The notes beneath the pieces are model-generated. The model ran no database searches. It was not told where the DNA came from and saw only the letters and a list, made by a program, of their open reading frames with translations. DNA of 64,000 nucleotides, taken from Eubacteriales bacterium (GTDB taxonomy: Bacteria; Bacillota; Clostridia; Lachnospirales; Lachnospiraceae). Position numbers and translations under genes: made by a program. Shown here piece by piece: positions 8,242 through 16,777 of this stretch (position 1 is its first letter; each line of letters opens with the position of its first letter). The stretch covers positions 1 through 64,000 of the forward strand of contig JAUNOP010000006.1 in the NCBI GenBank assembly GCA_030537135.1, in the 5' to 3' direction.

Positions 8242-10179
8242 TTATTTCTTTGCGTCTGCAGTCACTTCTGCCCTGCGGTTTTCTCTGGCTGCGATTTCTT
8301 CCTTGACTGCACAAATAAAGGCATCCAGCTCCTTTGCGCCCTCATCTCCCAGGAAGCGGCTTCTCACAGACACCTTGCCCTCTTCCTCTTCCTTTGCGCC
8401 GACCACCAGCATATACGGAATCTTCTGAAGCCTTGCTTCGCGAATCTTATAGCCGATTTTCTCTGCCTTAAGGTCAATTTCCGCACGGATGCCAGCATCC
8501 TTCAATGCCTTGAGAACCTTTTCTCCATACTCCTGATATTTCTCAGAGATCGGCAGAACCTTTACCTGCACAGGAGCAAGCCAGGTAGGAAATGCACCTG
8601 CAAAATGCTCAATCAATATACCGATAAAGCGTTCAATCGAACCAAAGGCCACACGGTGAATCATAATCGGGCGGTGCTTTTCTCCATCTGCGCCAATGTA
8701 TTCACAGTTGAATCTGAGCGGAAGCTGGAAATCCAACTGAATGGTACCGCACTGCCAGGTTCTTCCAATAGAATCCTCAAGATGGAAATCAATCTTTGGT
8801 CCATAGAAGGCTCCGTCTCCTTCATTTACCACATAATCCAGTCCAAGGTCATCCAGAGCGCCTCTGAGAGCGTCTGTTGCCATCTCCCAGTCCTCATCAC
8901 TTCCCATAGAATCCTCAGGGCGCGTGGAAAGCTCTACATGATACTTGAATCCAAAGAGCTGATAAACCTCATCAATGAGCTTTGCCACCCCCTTAATCTC
9001 GCCTCGAATCTGTTCTGGTGTCATAAAAATATGAGCATCGTCCTGTGTAAAGCACCGCACGCGCATAAGGCCATGAAGCTGGCCAGATTTCTCATGTCTG
9101 TGTACCAGTCCAAGCTCTCCCATGCGCAGAGGAAGGTCTCTGTAGGAGCGCGGCTCTGACTGATAAACCAGAATTCCTCCAGGACAGTTCATTGGCTTAA
9201 TGGCAAAATCTGTCTCATCAATCACAGTTGTATACATATTTTCCTTGTAGTGATCCCAATGGCCGGAGGTCTCCCACAGATGGCGGCTGAGCATGATTGG
9301 CGTGGAGATTTCCACGTAGCCGGCCTTATTGTGAATCTCTCTCCAATAGTCCAGGAGTGTGTTCTTGAGAATCATCCCCTTTGGCAGGAAGAACGGGAAA
9401 CCAGGTCCCTCCTCTCTCATCATAAACAGCCCAAGCTCACGTCCAAGCTTTCTGTGGTCACGCTTTTTGGCCTCCTCGATTCTGGTGAGATATGCCTCCA
9501 AATCTGCCTTTTTGGTAAAGGAGGTTCCATAAATACGAGTCAGCATCTTATTCTTCTCGCTTCCCCTCCAATAAGCGCCTGCAAGACTCGTGAGCTTGAT
9601 AGCCTTTACTGGTTTTGTTGTCATCAGGTGGGGGCCTGCACAGAGGTCAACAAACTCTCCCTGCTTGTAAAAGCTGATTTCTGCATTCTCTGGCAAATCT
9701 TCAATCAGCTGCACCTTATACGGCTCATTCTGCTTCTTAAAGTAGGAAATAGCATCCTCTCTGGATTTTGTAAAACGGGTGATTGCAAGGTTTTCCTTTA
9801 CGATTTTCTTCATTTCTGCCTCGATTTTTTCCAAATCCTCGGCAACAAACGGAGTATCTCTGTCCACATCATAGTAAAAGCCCTCTGCAATAGACGGTCC
9901 GATTGCCAGCTTGGTGTCTGGATACAGACGCTTAATGGCCTGCGCCATGATGTGGGAGGTGGTATGATGAAATGCTCCTGCTCCCCCCTCACTGTCGAAA
10001 GTCAGAATGTTCAGTGTGCAATCTCTGTCCACAATTGTACGCAAATCAACGGTTTCACCGTCTACCTCGCCTGCACACGCAGCCCTTGCCAGTCCCTCGC
10101 TGATGTCAGAGGCAATCTCTATCACAGATTTTGCCTGCGCATACTCCTTGGTTGAACCATCTTTTAATGTGATAATCAT
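8242..10179 (-). CDS. thrS: Threonyl-tRNA synthetase
   Basis: 645 residues, full length. Domain order: N-terminal TGS domain (MIITLKDGSTKEY on), the editing domain with the HHTTSHIMAQA metal motif (about 75-90), the class II catalytic core, and the C-terminal anticodon-binding domain (PVQVKVLPIS on). The zinc-binding Cys sits in MNCPGGILVY and the class II motif 2 region in RCFTQDDAHIF. It charges tRNA-Thr. Expression is controlled by the upstream T-box leader, so uncharged tRNA-Thr should switch it on. Confidence 0.97.
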   Translation of the reverse strand: MIITLKDGSTKEYAQAKSVIEIASDISEGLARAACAGEVDGETVDLRTIVDRDCTLNILTFDSEGGAGAFHHTTSHIMAQAIKRLYPDTKLAIGPSIAEGFYYDVDRDTPFVAEDLEKIEAEMKKIVKENLAITRFTKSREDAISYFKKQNEPYKVQLIEDLPENAEISFYKQGEFVDLCAGPHLMTTKPVKAIKLTSLAGAYWRGSEKNKMLTRIYGTSFTKKADLEAYLTRIEEAKKRDHRKLGRELGLFMMREEGPGFPFFLPKGMILKNTLLDYWREIHNKAGYVEISTPIMLSRHLWETSGHWDHYKENMYTTVIDETDFAIKPMNCPGGILVYQSEPRSYRDLPLRMGELGLVHRHEKSGQLHGLMRVRCFTQDDAHIFMTPEQIRGEIKGVAKLIDEVYQLFGFKYHVELSTRPEDSMGSDEDWEMATDALRGALDDLGLDYVVNEGDGAFYGPKIDFHLEDSIGRTWQCGTIQLDFQLPLRFNCEYIGADGEKHRPIMIHRVAFGSIERFIGILIEHFAGAFPTWLAPVQVKVLPISEKYQEYGEKVLKALKDAGIRAEIDLKAEKIGYKIREARLQKIPYMLVVGAKEEEEGKVSVRSRFLGDEGAKELDAFICAVKEEIAARENRRAEVTADAKK

Positions 10180-10314
10180 GGTTTCTTCTCCTTTTTCCTG
10201 AAAATATTTTTCCTAAACGGACATGATCCGCCTGACGGCGAATCACCACCATAAATAAAAAAAATCCTGCCCAAAGGGCCTTTTATTATACGGAAAATTT
10301 CTGAAATTTTCCAA

Positions 10315-10688
10315 TAAAAAACGTCCCTGCAATTTTCTAAAAAACTGCAAGGGACGGGTAAAGCTGTGCTTACTCGCGGTTCCACCCTTCTTCTTCCTGT
10401 GTCTGACAGACATGGAAACCACTTATTTATGATGATAACGGAATCACCGGGCCGGATTGGGGCCGCTCTGAGGTGGTCTTCAGATGCTTCACACTAAGGT
10501 GCTTCCAGCAAATACACCTCTCTCTGGAGTACTCTGCATCCTACTCTTCTCATCTGCGCTTTTTCTATATAACAGTCTCCAGACCTTTGGTCTGTCGCTG
10601 ACTTATCAGGTGAAAGTGTGCAGACAGTCTCTGCCTTGGTCAGTGCTAAACGAGCGCCACTGACACTAAACGCCCTTTCCCTCCGATA
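10315..10688 (-). promoter_or_regulatory. T-box riboswitch leader of thrS
   Basis: The conserved T-box GGGTGGAACCGCG reads on the minus strand at 10375-10387. It is followed by the terminator CGTCCC...GGGACG with six T (10315-10358). Upstream lie Stem I features: GATGAGAAGAGTA, an AGAGAG motif, a GGTG...CACC distal stem, and GAAGACCACC, where an ACC (Thr) specifier is plausible. The 5' end also has an extra stem (GACTTATC/GATAAGTC) before Stem I. About 135 nt of further leader, with a GCCC/GGGC hairpin and T-run near 10255-10285, separates the terminator from the ATG. The 545-bp gap 10180-10724 is thus wholly leader and promoter. Confidence 0.9.
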
Positions 10689-10694
10689 AGTCAC

Positions 10695-10722
10695 ATTATA
10701 GCATAAGATTGGGATTTGTCAA
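10695..10722 (-). promoter_or_regulatory. SigA-type promoter of thrS
   Basis: Minus strand TTGACA (10717-10722), 16-bp spacer, TATAAT (10695-10700). Both hexamers are perfect consensus. Transcription would start near 10688, giving a leader of about 510 nt. Confidence 0.85.
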
Positions 10723-10724
10723 TG

Positions 10725-11222
10725 TTATAAATTTCCGAGAAGCTTGTCCTTTATAATCGCCAGGATTTCCCTTGGAATGTACCATAGAAGCCGATGCGTA
10801 CAATAAGGCGCAGCAATTCCATAAATATTTCTGCAGCCTGCCTTTTTTCCAATGGCAACTCCGCGGAATACATGATAATGATTGGTCACTACCCCCACAG
10901 AACAGGACATATCTCCGATAATCTCCAGACTGTAGTCCAGGTTCTCCTTTGTGTTTGTAGAGCGTTCCTCAAGAAGGAGCCGCGAGGGACTCACTCCTTC
11001 CTTTACCAGAAACCGCCTCATGGCCTCTGCCTCAGAAATATCCTCTCCCTCTCCCCGGCCTCCGGAAAGGACTGCCCTTGTACCCGGATTTTCGCGCAGA
11101 TACTCCAGTGCCTTTACCGTGCGCTCAAGAAGCGCCTTGGAAAGGCGTTCTCCCCGGACATGCGCTCCCAGGACAATCAGATAATCCAGATCTTTTGGAG
11201 CCTTTGTTATCTTCCGCAGCAA
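10725..11222 (-). CDS. YdcF/SanA-like DUF218 protein lacking its membrane anchor
   Basis: 165 residues. The DUF218 core is clear: [54 protein letters not shown], and [11 protein letters not shown]. Family members usually have one or two N-terminal membrane segments; none is present. The only start is a TTG at 11222 inside the end of the SEC-C gene, with an in-frame TAA two codons before it and no Met until residue 69. Either it is translated by coupling from the SEC-C gene, or the N-terminus has been lost. The function of the family (envelope-related in E. coli) is poorly defined. Confidence 0.7.
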   Translation of the reverse strand: MLRKITKAPKDLDYLIVLGAHVRGERLSKALLERTVKALEYLRENPGTRAVLSGGRGEGEDISEAEAMRRFLVKEGVSPSRLLLEERSTNTKENLDYSLEIIGDMSCSVGVVTNHYHVFRGVAIGKKAGCRNIYGIAAPYCTHRLLWYIPREILAIIKDKLLGNL

Positions 11223-11716
11223 TATTTATATTTCTTGCCGCTTCCGCATGGGCACGGATCATTGCGGCCTACCTTGTGAGCCTTCACAACAGTTCCTGAT
11301 TTCTTCTGTTCCAGGTACAGCGCCTTCTGCTGCTCCTTTGTGAAAATAGAATCCCACTGAGGCAGATTATACAGCCAGTCAGCCCTTGCATCCACCATAT
11401 TTTTATACAGAAGCTCTTTGTCAAAGCCCAGGTTTACAATTGTGTTCTCATCCATGGTCTCAATAGGGTTCTTGACAATCAGAGAATCATTAATGCCATC
11501 CAAAAAGCCTACCATTGTAAGGACGTCCTGTCCATACCTTTCAGCCAGCTCCTTTACGCTTCCTCTTACCACCTCGTCAGGGTTTGTCAAAAGCTTTTCG
11601 TAGATTCCCTTTTCAATATTAAAATAGGTTGCCCAGAATCTCTGCAGCTTGTTCTTATCTGCCTGCTGATCATAGGCAATCCCTCTCCATTGCTCCAGAA
11701 TGGTCTTTTCACTCAT
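11207..11716 (-). CDS. SEC-C motif protein
   Basis: 169 residues. The last 22 residues form a SEC-C zinc-binding motif ([16 protein letters not shown]), like the C-terminus of SecA. The first 145 residues are a helical domain I do not recognise beyond its frequent pairing with SEC-C in clostridia ([20 protein letters not shown]). Likely cytosolic. The motif suggests binding to a protein or nucleic-acid partner through zinc, but no function can be assigned. The 3' end overlaps the DUF218 frame by 16 nt. Confidence 0.75.
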   Translation of the reverse strand: MSEKTILEQWRGIAYDQQADKNKLQRFWATYFNIEKGIYEKLLTNPDEVVRGSVKELAERYGQDVLTMVGFLDGINDSLIVKNPIETMDENTIVNLGFDKELLYKNMVDARADWLYNLPQWDSIFTKEQQKALYLEQKKSGTVVKAHKVGRNDPCPCGSGKKYKYCCGR

Positions 11717-11912
11717 ACATTCATCCTCTTTTCAACAATCTGTTCTCGCAGTACGTATGACCCGACGGTCATCCATTGCTTTTATCGCTCAAAATCAAAG
11801 GCACAGACAGCTGCGCCTGATTTCTTTTCCAATTATATCATCTTTTCTCACACTTGCAAACATTTTCTTTTTATATTAAGCGACAAATATATTTGCCGGT
11901 TAATGAACCCCT

Positions 11913-11953
11913 CCGGGGGATGCAAACGATTTTTACGAAGTACGCATCCCCGG
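11913..11953. other. Hairpin downstream of folC
   Basis: CCGGGGGATGC (11913-11923) pairs with GCATCCCCGG (11944-11953). There is no following T-run, so it is a weak terminator candidate at best for folC, which ends at 11970. The rest of the 250-bp gap 11717-11969 shows nothing clear. Confidence 0.4.
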
Positions 11954-11969
11954 CAGGGAAGCCCAGAGA

Positions 11970-13244
11970 CTACAGAGCGCTCTCTACCTTTGAAAGATAA
12001 GACAAAGAGCCAAAGGCCAGAATCACATCCTCCTTCTCTGCCATGGCAAGGCTTTTTTTCACTGCCTCGCCAATACTCTCACATGCCTCTGCACAGGGAT
12101 TTACTGATTTTACCTCATCCCTCAGCTTTTCTGCATTCATAGCTCTTGGATTATCCGGAGTCTGAACCGTAAAAATATGGTATGCCAGAGGCGCCATAAG
12201 CTGTATAATGCCCTTATAATCCTTATCCTCAAATACTCCCAATATAAAAATCAGCCTCTTTCCCGGAAAATACAGCTTCACAGATTCCCTGAGAACTCTG
12301 GCAGCAGCTGGATTATGAGCGCCGTCCACCAAAACCAGAGGATTTTTTCTGAGTACTGTAAAGCGCCCTCTCCACTGCGCTTTTTCCATTCCCCTGTAAA
12401 CCTGCTCAGAAGTAATCTCCCATTCCATGCCCCTGAGAGCCTCCAGTGCCTCCAGTGCAAGCGCTGCATTAATAATCTGATAGCTTCCTGCCAGTGAAAT
12501 CTGAATATTCTTCCAACTCTTATAGCTAAAGCACTGCCTCTCAATTCCATAGGAAATATCTGAAAGCTTCTCTGGCTGAACCATCGTAAGTGTGCAGCCC
12601 TCCTGTTCGCATATCCTTTTTATGACAGCCCCTGCCTCTGGCTCCTGTCTGGCTGATACCACCCTTGTCCCTGGCTTTATAATTCCGGCCTTATTTTCTG
12701 CAATTTCGGCAAGTGTATTTCCCAAAAAACTCATGTGATCCATTCCTATGGAAGCGAGAATTTCCAGCACTGTGGCAGTCACCACATTGGTAGCGTCAAG
12801 CCTTCCTCCCATGCCGGTCTCCAAAACCACCAGGTCGCATTTTCTTTCTGCAAAATACAAAAATGCCAGTGCCGTCTCCTGTTCAAACACAGTGGGAGAT
12901 GCCAGACCTTCTTTTTCCATAGATGCCGCTGCCTCTGCAATCGCAGAAACCAGACGTGCCAAAGCCTCTTTTTCAATGTACTCCCCATTTACCTGAATGC
13001 GTTCTCTGTAGGAAAACAGAGTAGGAGAAATATAGCAGCCTGTCTTATAATGCGCCTCTCTGAGAACAGAGGAAACAAAAGCCAAAACAGACCCCTTCCC
13101 ATTTGTTCCCGCAATATGTATAAATTTAAGCTGATTCTGGGGATTTCCAAGACGCCGAAGAAGCTCTCTTATGGGTTCAAGTCCCATAACGCTTCCCTTG
13201 GCCGATAATTGCTCCAGATACCCTCTTGCTTCTCTGTAATTCAT
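11970..13244 (-). CDS. folC: Folylpolyglutamate synthase / dihydrofolate synthase
   Basis: 424 residues from the ATG at 13244, preceded by ATGGAGGC; the frame is open further upstream but that part is not family-like. FolC adds glutamate to dihydropteroate and folates. The ATP loop IAGTNGKGSV is near residue 45. The LEIL-SIGMDHMSFLG segment, the KAGIIKPG motif and the VDGAHNPAAARVL motif are characteristic of Mur-ligase-like FolC proteins. Length is normal. Thymidylate synthase and dihydrofolate reductase lie far away at 62-64 kb. Confidence 0.93.
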   Translation of the reverse strand: MNYREARGYLEQLSAKGSVMGLEPIRELLRRLGNPQNQLKFIHIAGTNGKGSVLAFVSSVLREAHYKTGCYISPTLFSYRERIQVNGEYIEKEALARLVSAIAEAAASMEKEGLASPTVFEQETALAFLYFAERKCDLVVLETGMGGRLDATNVVTATVLEILASIGMDHMSFLGNTLAEIAENKAGIIKPGTRVVSARQEPEAGAVIKRICEQEGCTLTMVQPEKLSDISYGIERQCFSYKSWKNIQISLAGSYQIINAALALEALEALRGMEWEITSEQVYRGMEKAQWRGRFTVLRKNPLVLVDGAHNPAAARVLRESVKLYFPGKRLIFILGVFEDKDYKGIIQLMAPLAYHIFTVQTPDNPRAMNAEKLRDEVKSVNPCAEACESIGEAVKKSLAMAEKEDVILAFGSLSYLSKVESAL

Positions 13245-13506
13245 TTTTTGCCTCCATTTACACTTTTTCCTCAGTATACGCTGGATATAAAACAGATTCA
13301 AGAAAAATATCATTTCTGTGTATAACTTCCAAAAATTCGGCAATACTATCACTATCATCGAAGAGCGGACAACACTTTTTCAAAAGAAAAGGGCTGTCTG
13401 AAAAGCTTCCTTGATTTTACGGAAAATGGCGGATTTCCGCTGCTTTCCAGCCCCCTTGGGGCAGTACAAAAGATAAGCTTTGAAATACTTATATCCTCCC
13501 CTTTAA
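13245..13506. other. Intergenic region upstream of folC, no gene seen
   Basis: Part of a 315-bp gap. I see no conserved frame. Only small pairing is present, such as AATGGCGGATTTCCGCTGCTTT around 13425. The folC promoter is presumably here but no consensus hexamers were convincing. Confidence 0.4.
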
Positions 13507-13550
13507 AGAATCCCCGTATTCATACAAAGGCGTATGAACATGGGGATTCT
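13507..13550 (-). terminator. Terminator-like hairpin after the coiled-coil lipoprotein gene
   Basis: AGAATCCCC (13507-13515) and TTCATAC (13519-13525) pair with GTATGAA (13532-13538) and GGGGATTCT (13542-13550). It lies 10 bp past the stop. The T-run is short (TTT). Confidence 0.6.
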
Positions 13551-13559
13551 GTTCTGATT

Positions 13560-14210
13560 CTATCCTTTTTGTACAGAAATCTTGGCATCGATTTCCTTTT
13601 GAAGCTGGTTGCGGGTTTCCTCCATCTCCTCCTGCTCCTTTTTCAGCTCCTCCACAGCATCCATAAGAGTTTTCTTTTCTTTTTTCAAAGCTCCCGTATC
13701 TTTCTCAAGATCTTCCTTTTCTTCCTTAAGTTTCTCAATCTCTTCCTCCAGCTGCTCCCTTTCTTCTGTCAGACTGGCAATATCCTCCTCAAGCTGCTCC
13801 TTGTTCTCAGATATCTCCTCCTTTGAGGAAGCATCTGCTAAGGCAGCCTGCGTGGGAATATCCTCATCCTCCTGTGCAGCCTCTTTCTCTGAGTCAGCGC
13901 TCTCCAGCTGTGCCTCCAAATCTTCCACTCGCTTCTTCAGTTCCTCGTTCTCCTTGGACAGCGCCTCTACCTGAGATTTCAGCTCCTCATTCTCCTGTTT
14001 AAGCGTCTCTGTCTGAAAAGCAAGCTCTTCCTTTTCTGCTGTCAGAGTCTCTGCTTCCTCTGCCGCTGTTCTGGCCTTTTCATAGTCCTGCTCCAGAGTA
14101 TCATACTTCTCCTGCAAAACCTTCAGATCATCCTTTGCACAGCCCGAAAAGCTGAGCATTCCTGCTGTAATGCCTGCCGAGAGCAAGAGCATTGCCATCC
14201 GTTTCTTCAT
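13560..14210 (-). CDS. Coiled-coil lipoprotein
   Basis: 216 residues. The N-terminus is a lipoprotein signal (MKKRMAMLLLSAG, hydrophobic stretch, lipobox LSFSGC with Cys near residue 24). Everything after it is a Glu/Lys-rich heptad coiled coil, broken by an acidic linker around residues 110-130. No enzymatic motif is visible. It would sit anchored on the outer face of the membrane as a rod. The function is unknown. Low-complexity composition limits homology arguments. Transcribed alone, with its own terminator. Confidence 0.7.
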   Translation of the reverse strand: MKKRMAMLLLSAGITAGMLSFSGCAKDDLKVLQEKYDTLEQDYEKARTAAEEAETLTAEKEELAFQTETLKQENEELKSQVEALSKENEELKKRVEDLEAQLESADSEKEAAQEDEDIPTQAALADASSKEEISENKEQLEEDIASLTEEREQLEEEIEKLKEEKEDLEKDTGALKKEKKTLMDAVEELKKEQEEMEETRNQLQKEIDAKISVQKG

Positions 14211-14381
14211 CCCTTTAACCGCCCTTTCCTGTTCATTTTCAGAATATTACCGGTAATCCTTTCATACCTCTGCCACCATATCACGCGCACAAATCATATT
14301 ATTTTCTTACACTTTATCCTAAAAACGAGAAATAGTCAACCTAATTTTTGTACAAATTAACGGAGCAGTCTCATTTATTCG

Positions 14382-15776
14382 TTACTGTCTATGCACAGCT
14401 GTTTTGCGGGCTGTTTTCATTTTCTTCCGCACAAAATAATAACAAATCACCTGCAGCACAATTGTAATGAGCCATGAAGCCGGATACGAAATAAAGAGTA
14501 CGTCCAGCAAACGATGCCTGGGAAAAATCATATAAATCCATACAATTCTGGTTCCCACTGTTCCTATTACAGATAATATCATCGGAACTGCAGAGCATCC
14601 CATACCGCGCAGCGCTCCCGGAAACAGATCCATCAGGCCGCACATAAAATACGTTGCGGTTGTATACAGAAAAATCTCCATGCCGCACTGGATTGCCGCC
14701 GCATCAGACGTATATATTTTTAAAAGCTCTTCTCCAAAAATATAAGCGCCGCCTCCCAAAACTCCTGAAACCAGAACAGACAATACCATGCAGCAGCGAA
14801 GAACCTTATCCACTCGTTCCCATTTGCCGGCTCCGTAGTTTTGGCTGGTAAAGCTCATGCATGCCTGTGTAATAGAATTCACAGAGGTATACAAAAATCC
14901 AAAAATATTATTTGCCGCCGTATACCCTGCCATTGCAACAGAGCCAAAGGAATTTACGGACGACTGCAGGAGCGCATTGGAAAAATTGATTACCGTACTC
15001 TGTATTCCTGCCGGAATCCCTATCTGGAAAATCTGCCTCAGATATACCCATTTCAGCGTTAATCTGGAAAATTGCAGCCGATAGCTTCCCTCTGTTCTGC
15101 ACAGACACCGCAGCACCAGAATGCAGGAAATCAGCTGTGAAATCACCGTAGCAATTGCAACGCCCGCTACTCCAAGATGAAATACGATTACTAAAAGCAA
15201 ATTTAATCCAGCATTTAATATGCCTGATATAACCAAAAAGAATAATGGCCGTCTGGTATCCCCGACTGCACGCAGAATCGCCGCTCCATAGTTATAAAGC
15301 ATAAAGAACGGCATTCCCACAAAATAAATCCGTATGTATAGAACAGACTGCCCGATCACGTCTGCCGGAGTGTTCATCAAGATCAGCGCTGCTTTTGAAA
15401 AAAGAAACCCGACAAACACCATGACTATTCCGCTGAGCAGAGCAAAGGTAATTGCAGTATGCACCATTTCTGACATCTCTTTTTCTTTTCCTGACGCATA
15501 AAACCGGGCTGCCATTACGTTCGCCCCTAGCGAGACTCCAATAAAAAGATTGGTAAATACATTGATCAGAGCAGTGGTGGAGCCAACTGCCGCAAGCGCC
15601 TGACTTCCGGTAAAGTGTCCCACCACTATGATATCCACTGCATTAAAAAGCAGCTGTAAAATACCTGACAGCATTAATGGTATTGAAAAGGAAATCAGCT
15701 TGTCCATAATCGTACCATTGCACATATCTATTTCATATTTGTTCTTCCTGGCTGTAAGCGAAAGCGTCTTATTCAT
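14382..15776 (-). CDS. MATE family efflux transporter
   Basis: 464 residues with about 12 hydrophobic segments. The N-terminal hallmark is present (ISFSIPLMLSGILQLLFNAVDIIVVGHF), as are the TTALINVFTNLFIGVSLGANV segment and the mid-protein repeat of the same fold (GIPAGIQSTVINFSNALLQS). MATE proteins export organic cations or drugs by Na+ or H+ antiport. The substrate cannot be predicted. It starts 23 bp after the HAD gene and is probably co-transcribed with it. Confidence 0.9.
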   Translation of the reverse strand: MNKTLSLTARKNKYEIDMCNGTIMDKLISFSIPLMLSGILQLLFNAVDIIVVGHFTGSQALAAVGSTTALINVFTNLFIGVSLGANVMAARFYASGKEKEMSEMVHTAITFALLSGIVMVFVGFLFSKAALILMNTPADVIGQSVLYIRIYFVGMPFFMLYNYGAAILRAVGDTRRPLFFLVISGILNAGLNLLLVIVFHLGVAGVAIATVISQLISCILVLRCLCRTEGSYRLQFSRLTLKWVYLRQIFQIGIPAGIQSTVINFSNALLQSSVNSFGSVAMAGYTAANNIFGFLYTSVNSITQACMSFTSQNYGAGKWERVDKVLRCCMVLSVLVSGVLGGGAYIFGEELLKIYTSDAAAIQCGMEIFLYTTATYFMCGLMDLFPGALRGMGCSAVPMILSVIGTVGTRIVWIYMIFPRHRLLDVLFISYPASWLITIVLQVICYYFVRKKMKTARKTAVHRQ

Positions 15777-15799
15777 CTCTTTTCATCCTGTCCTGTTCC

Positions 15800-16618
15800 T
15801 TATTTCACTCCCATTTTCTCCAAATCCCGGACTGCCTGCTTGAAGTCCTGGAACAAAATGGTATGAATTCCAAACATCCTCGCTGTGTCCAGATTCTCCT
15901 GTCTGTCGTCCAAAAAGACCGCTCTCTTGGGATCTATGGAATAGGTGTCAAGCAAAATCTGATAGATTTGAGGCTCTGGCTTAATTTCTTTTACATTACA
16001 AGAAAAAACCACTCCATCCATCTCCTTCTCAGGAATCAGGTGCCGTGTGCAAGAGAGCATGGTTTCTCCATAATTGGACAAAATATACAGACGGTACCCC
16101 TGCGCCTTGAGATATTTCACCCAGGGCTGTGCATAATCTCTTTTTCGGATGCTCTCGTGGACACGGGAAAACAGAAGGCGGATGTCCTCTTCATAAGCAG
16201 GAGCAGCCTCAATAAAACGCTTTAGAATCTCCTCGTCTGAGACAGTTCCTTTGTCCCTTAAATTCCACGCATCGCTCTCAAAAACCGCTTTGGCGATAGC
16301 ATCTCTCTCCTCCTTTGGAAACTGGAAGCCATCCAGAAATTCTTCCCAGCAAAAATCCACAAGGACATTTCCAACATCAAAAATAATGGTATCAATCGCA
16401 GCATCGCTCATATCTTTTCTTCTCCTTTTTGTATAATACTGCACTGGCAAAAGCATCGCATACAGCAGCACCGGCAGCAAAAAAGCAGCTGCCACAGCTC
16501 CTCGAAACAGCGCCTGACCATTTTCCCCGCCTGCAAAAGCAAACAGCAGCGGCAGAAGCGCTCCCAAAAGAAGAACGATTGCAGCCAAAAGCGCCAGATA
16601 TCGTTTCCAATTCTTCAT
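15800..16618 (-). CDS. HAD-family phosphatase with an N-terminal membrane segment
   Basis: 272 residues as the long frame. Residues 1-69 hold two hydrophobic helices followed by a basic stretch (YYTKRRRKD). From the Met at residue 70 (base 16411) runs a complete YihX-type HAD phosphatase: motif I FDVGNVLVDF, motif II LSNYGE, Lys in KEIKPEPQIY, motif III VFLDDRQENL. The first Asp of motif I and the DD pair are intact. AGGAGAAGAAAAGAT precedes the internal ATG, so a soluble 203-residue form is probably made as well, or instead. It lies between purA and the MATE gene. The substrate is unknown. Confidence 0.8.
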   Translation of the reverse strand: MKNWKRYLALLAAIVLLLGALLPLLFAFAGGENGQALFRGAVAAAFLLPVLLYAMLLPVQYYTKRRRKDMSDAAIDTIIFDVGNVLVDFCWEEFLDGFQFPKEERDAIAKAVFESDAWNLRDKGTVSDEEILKRFIEAAPAYEEDIRLLFSRVHESIRKRDYAQPWVKYLKAQGYRLYILSNYGETMLSCTRHLIPEKEMDGVVFSCNVKEIKPEPQIYQILLDTYSIDPKRAVFLDDRQENLDTARMFGIHTILFQDFKQAVRDLEKMGVK

Positions 16619-16745
16619 AAAATTTTACAGGCGCCTCTCCCGTTTTCTTTCAGCAATGGGAAAAGCGCCGTTTTCCTTTCCTTTATGGTGGTAATTTCGC
16701 CAAAAGGCGAATCGTGTGTTTCTAATTGTACTGTCTGATGCAGAA

Positions 16746-16765
16746 GGGGAGGCGCCTGCCTCCCC
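16746..16765. terminator. Hairpin downstream of purA
   Basis: GGGGAGGC, loop GCCT, GCCTCCCC: a perfect 8-bp stem 12 bp past the purA stop. The following T-run is weak. A second small hairpin (TTTCGCC-AAAA-GGCGAA) lies at 16695-16709. Confidence 0.45.
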
Positions 16766-16777
16766 TGTCTCATGCTC

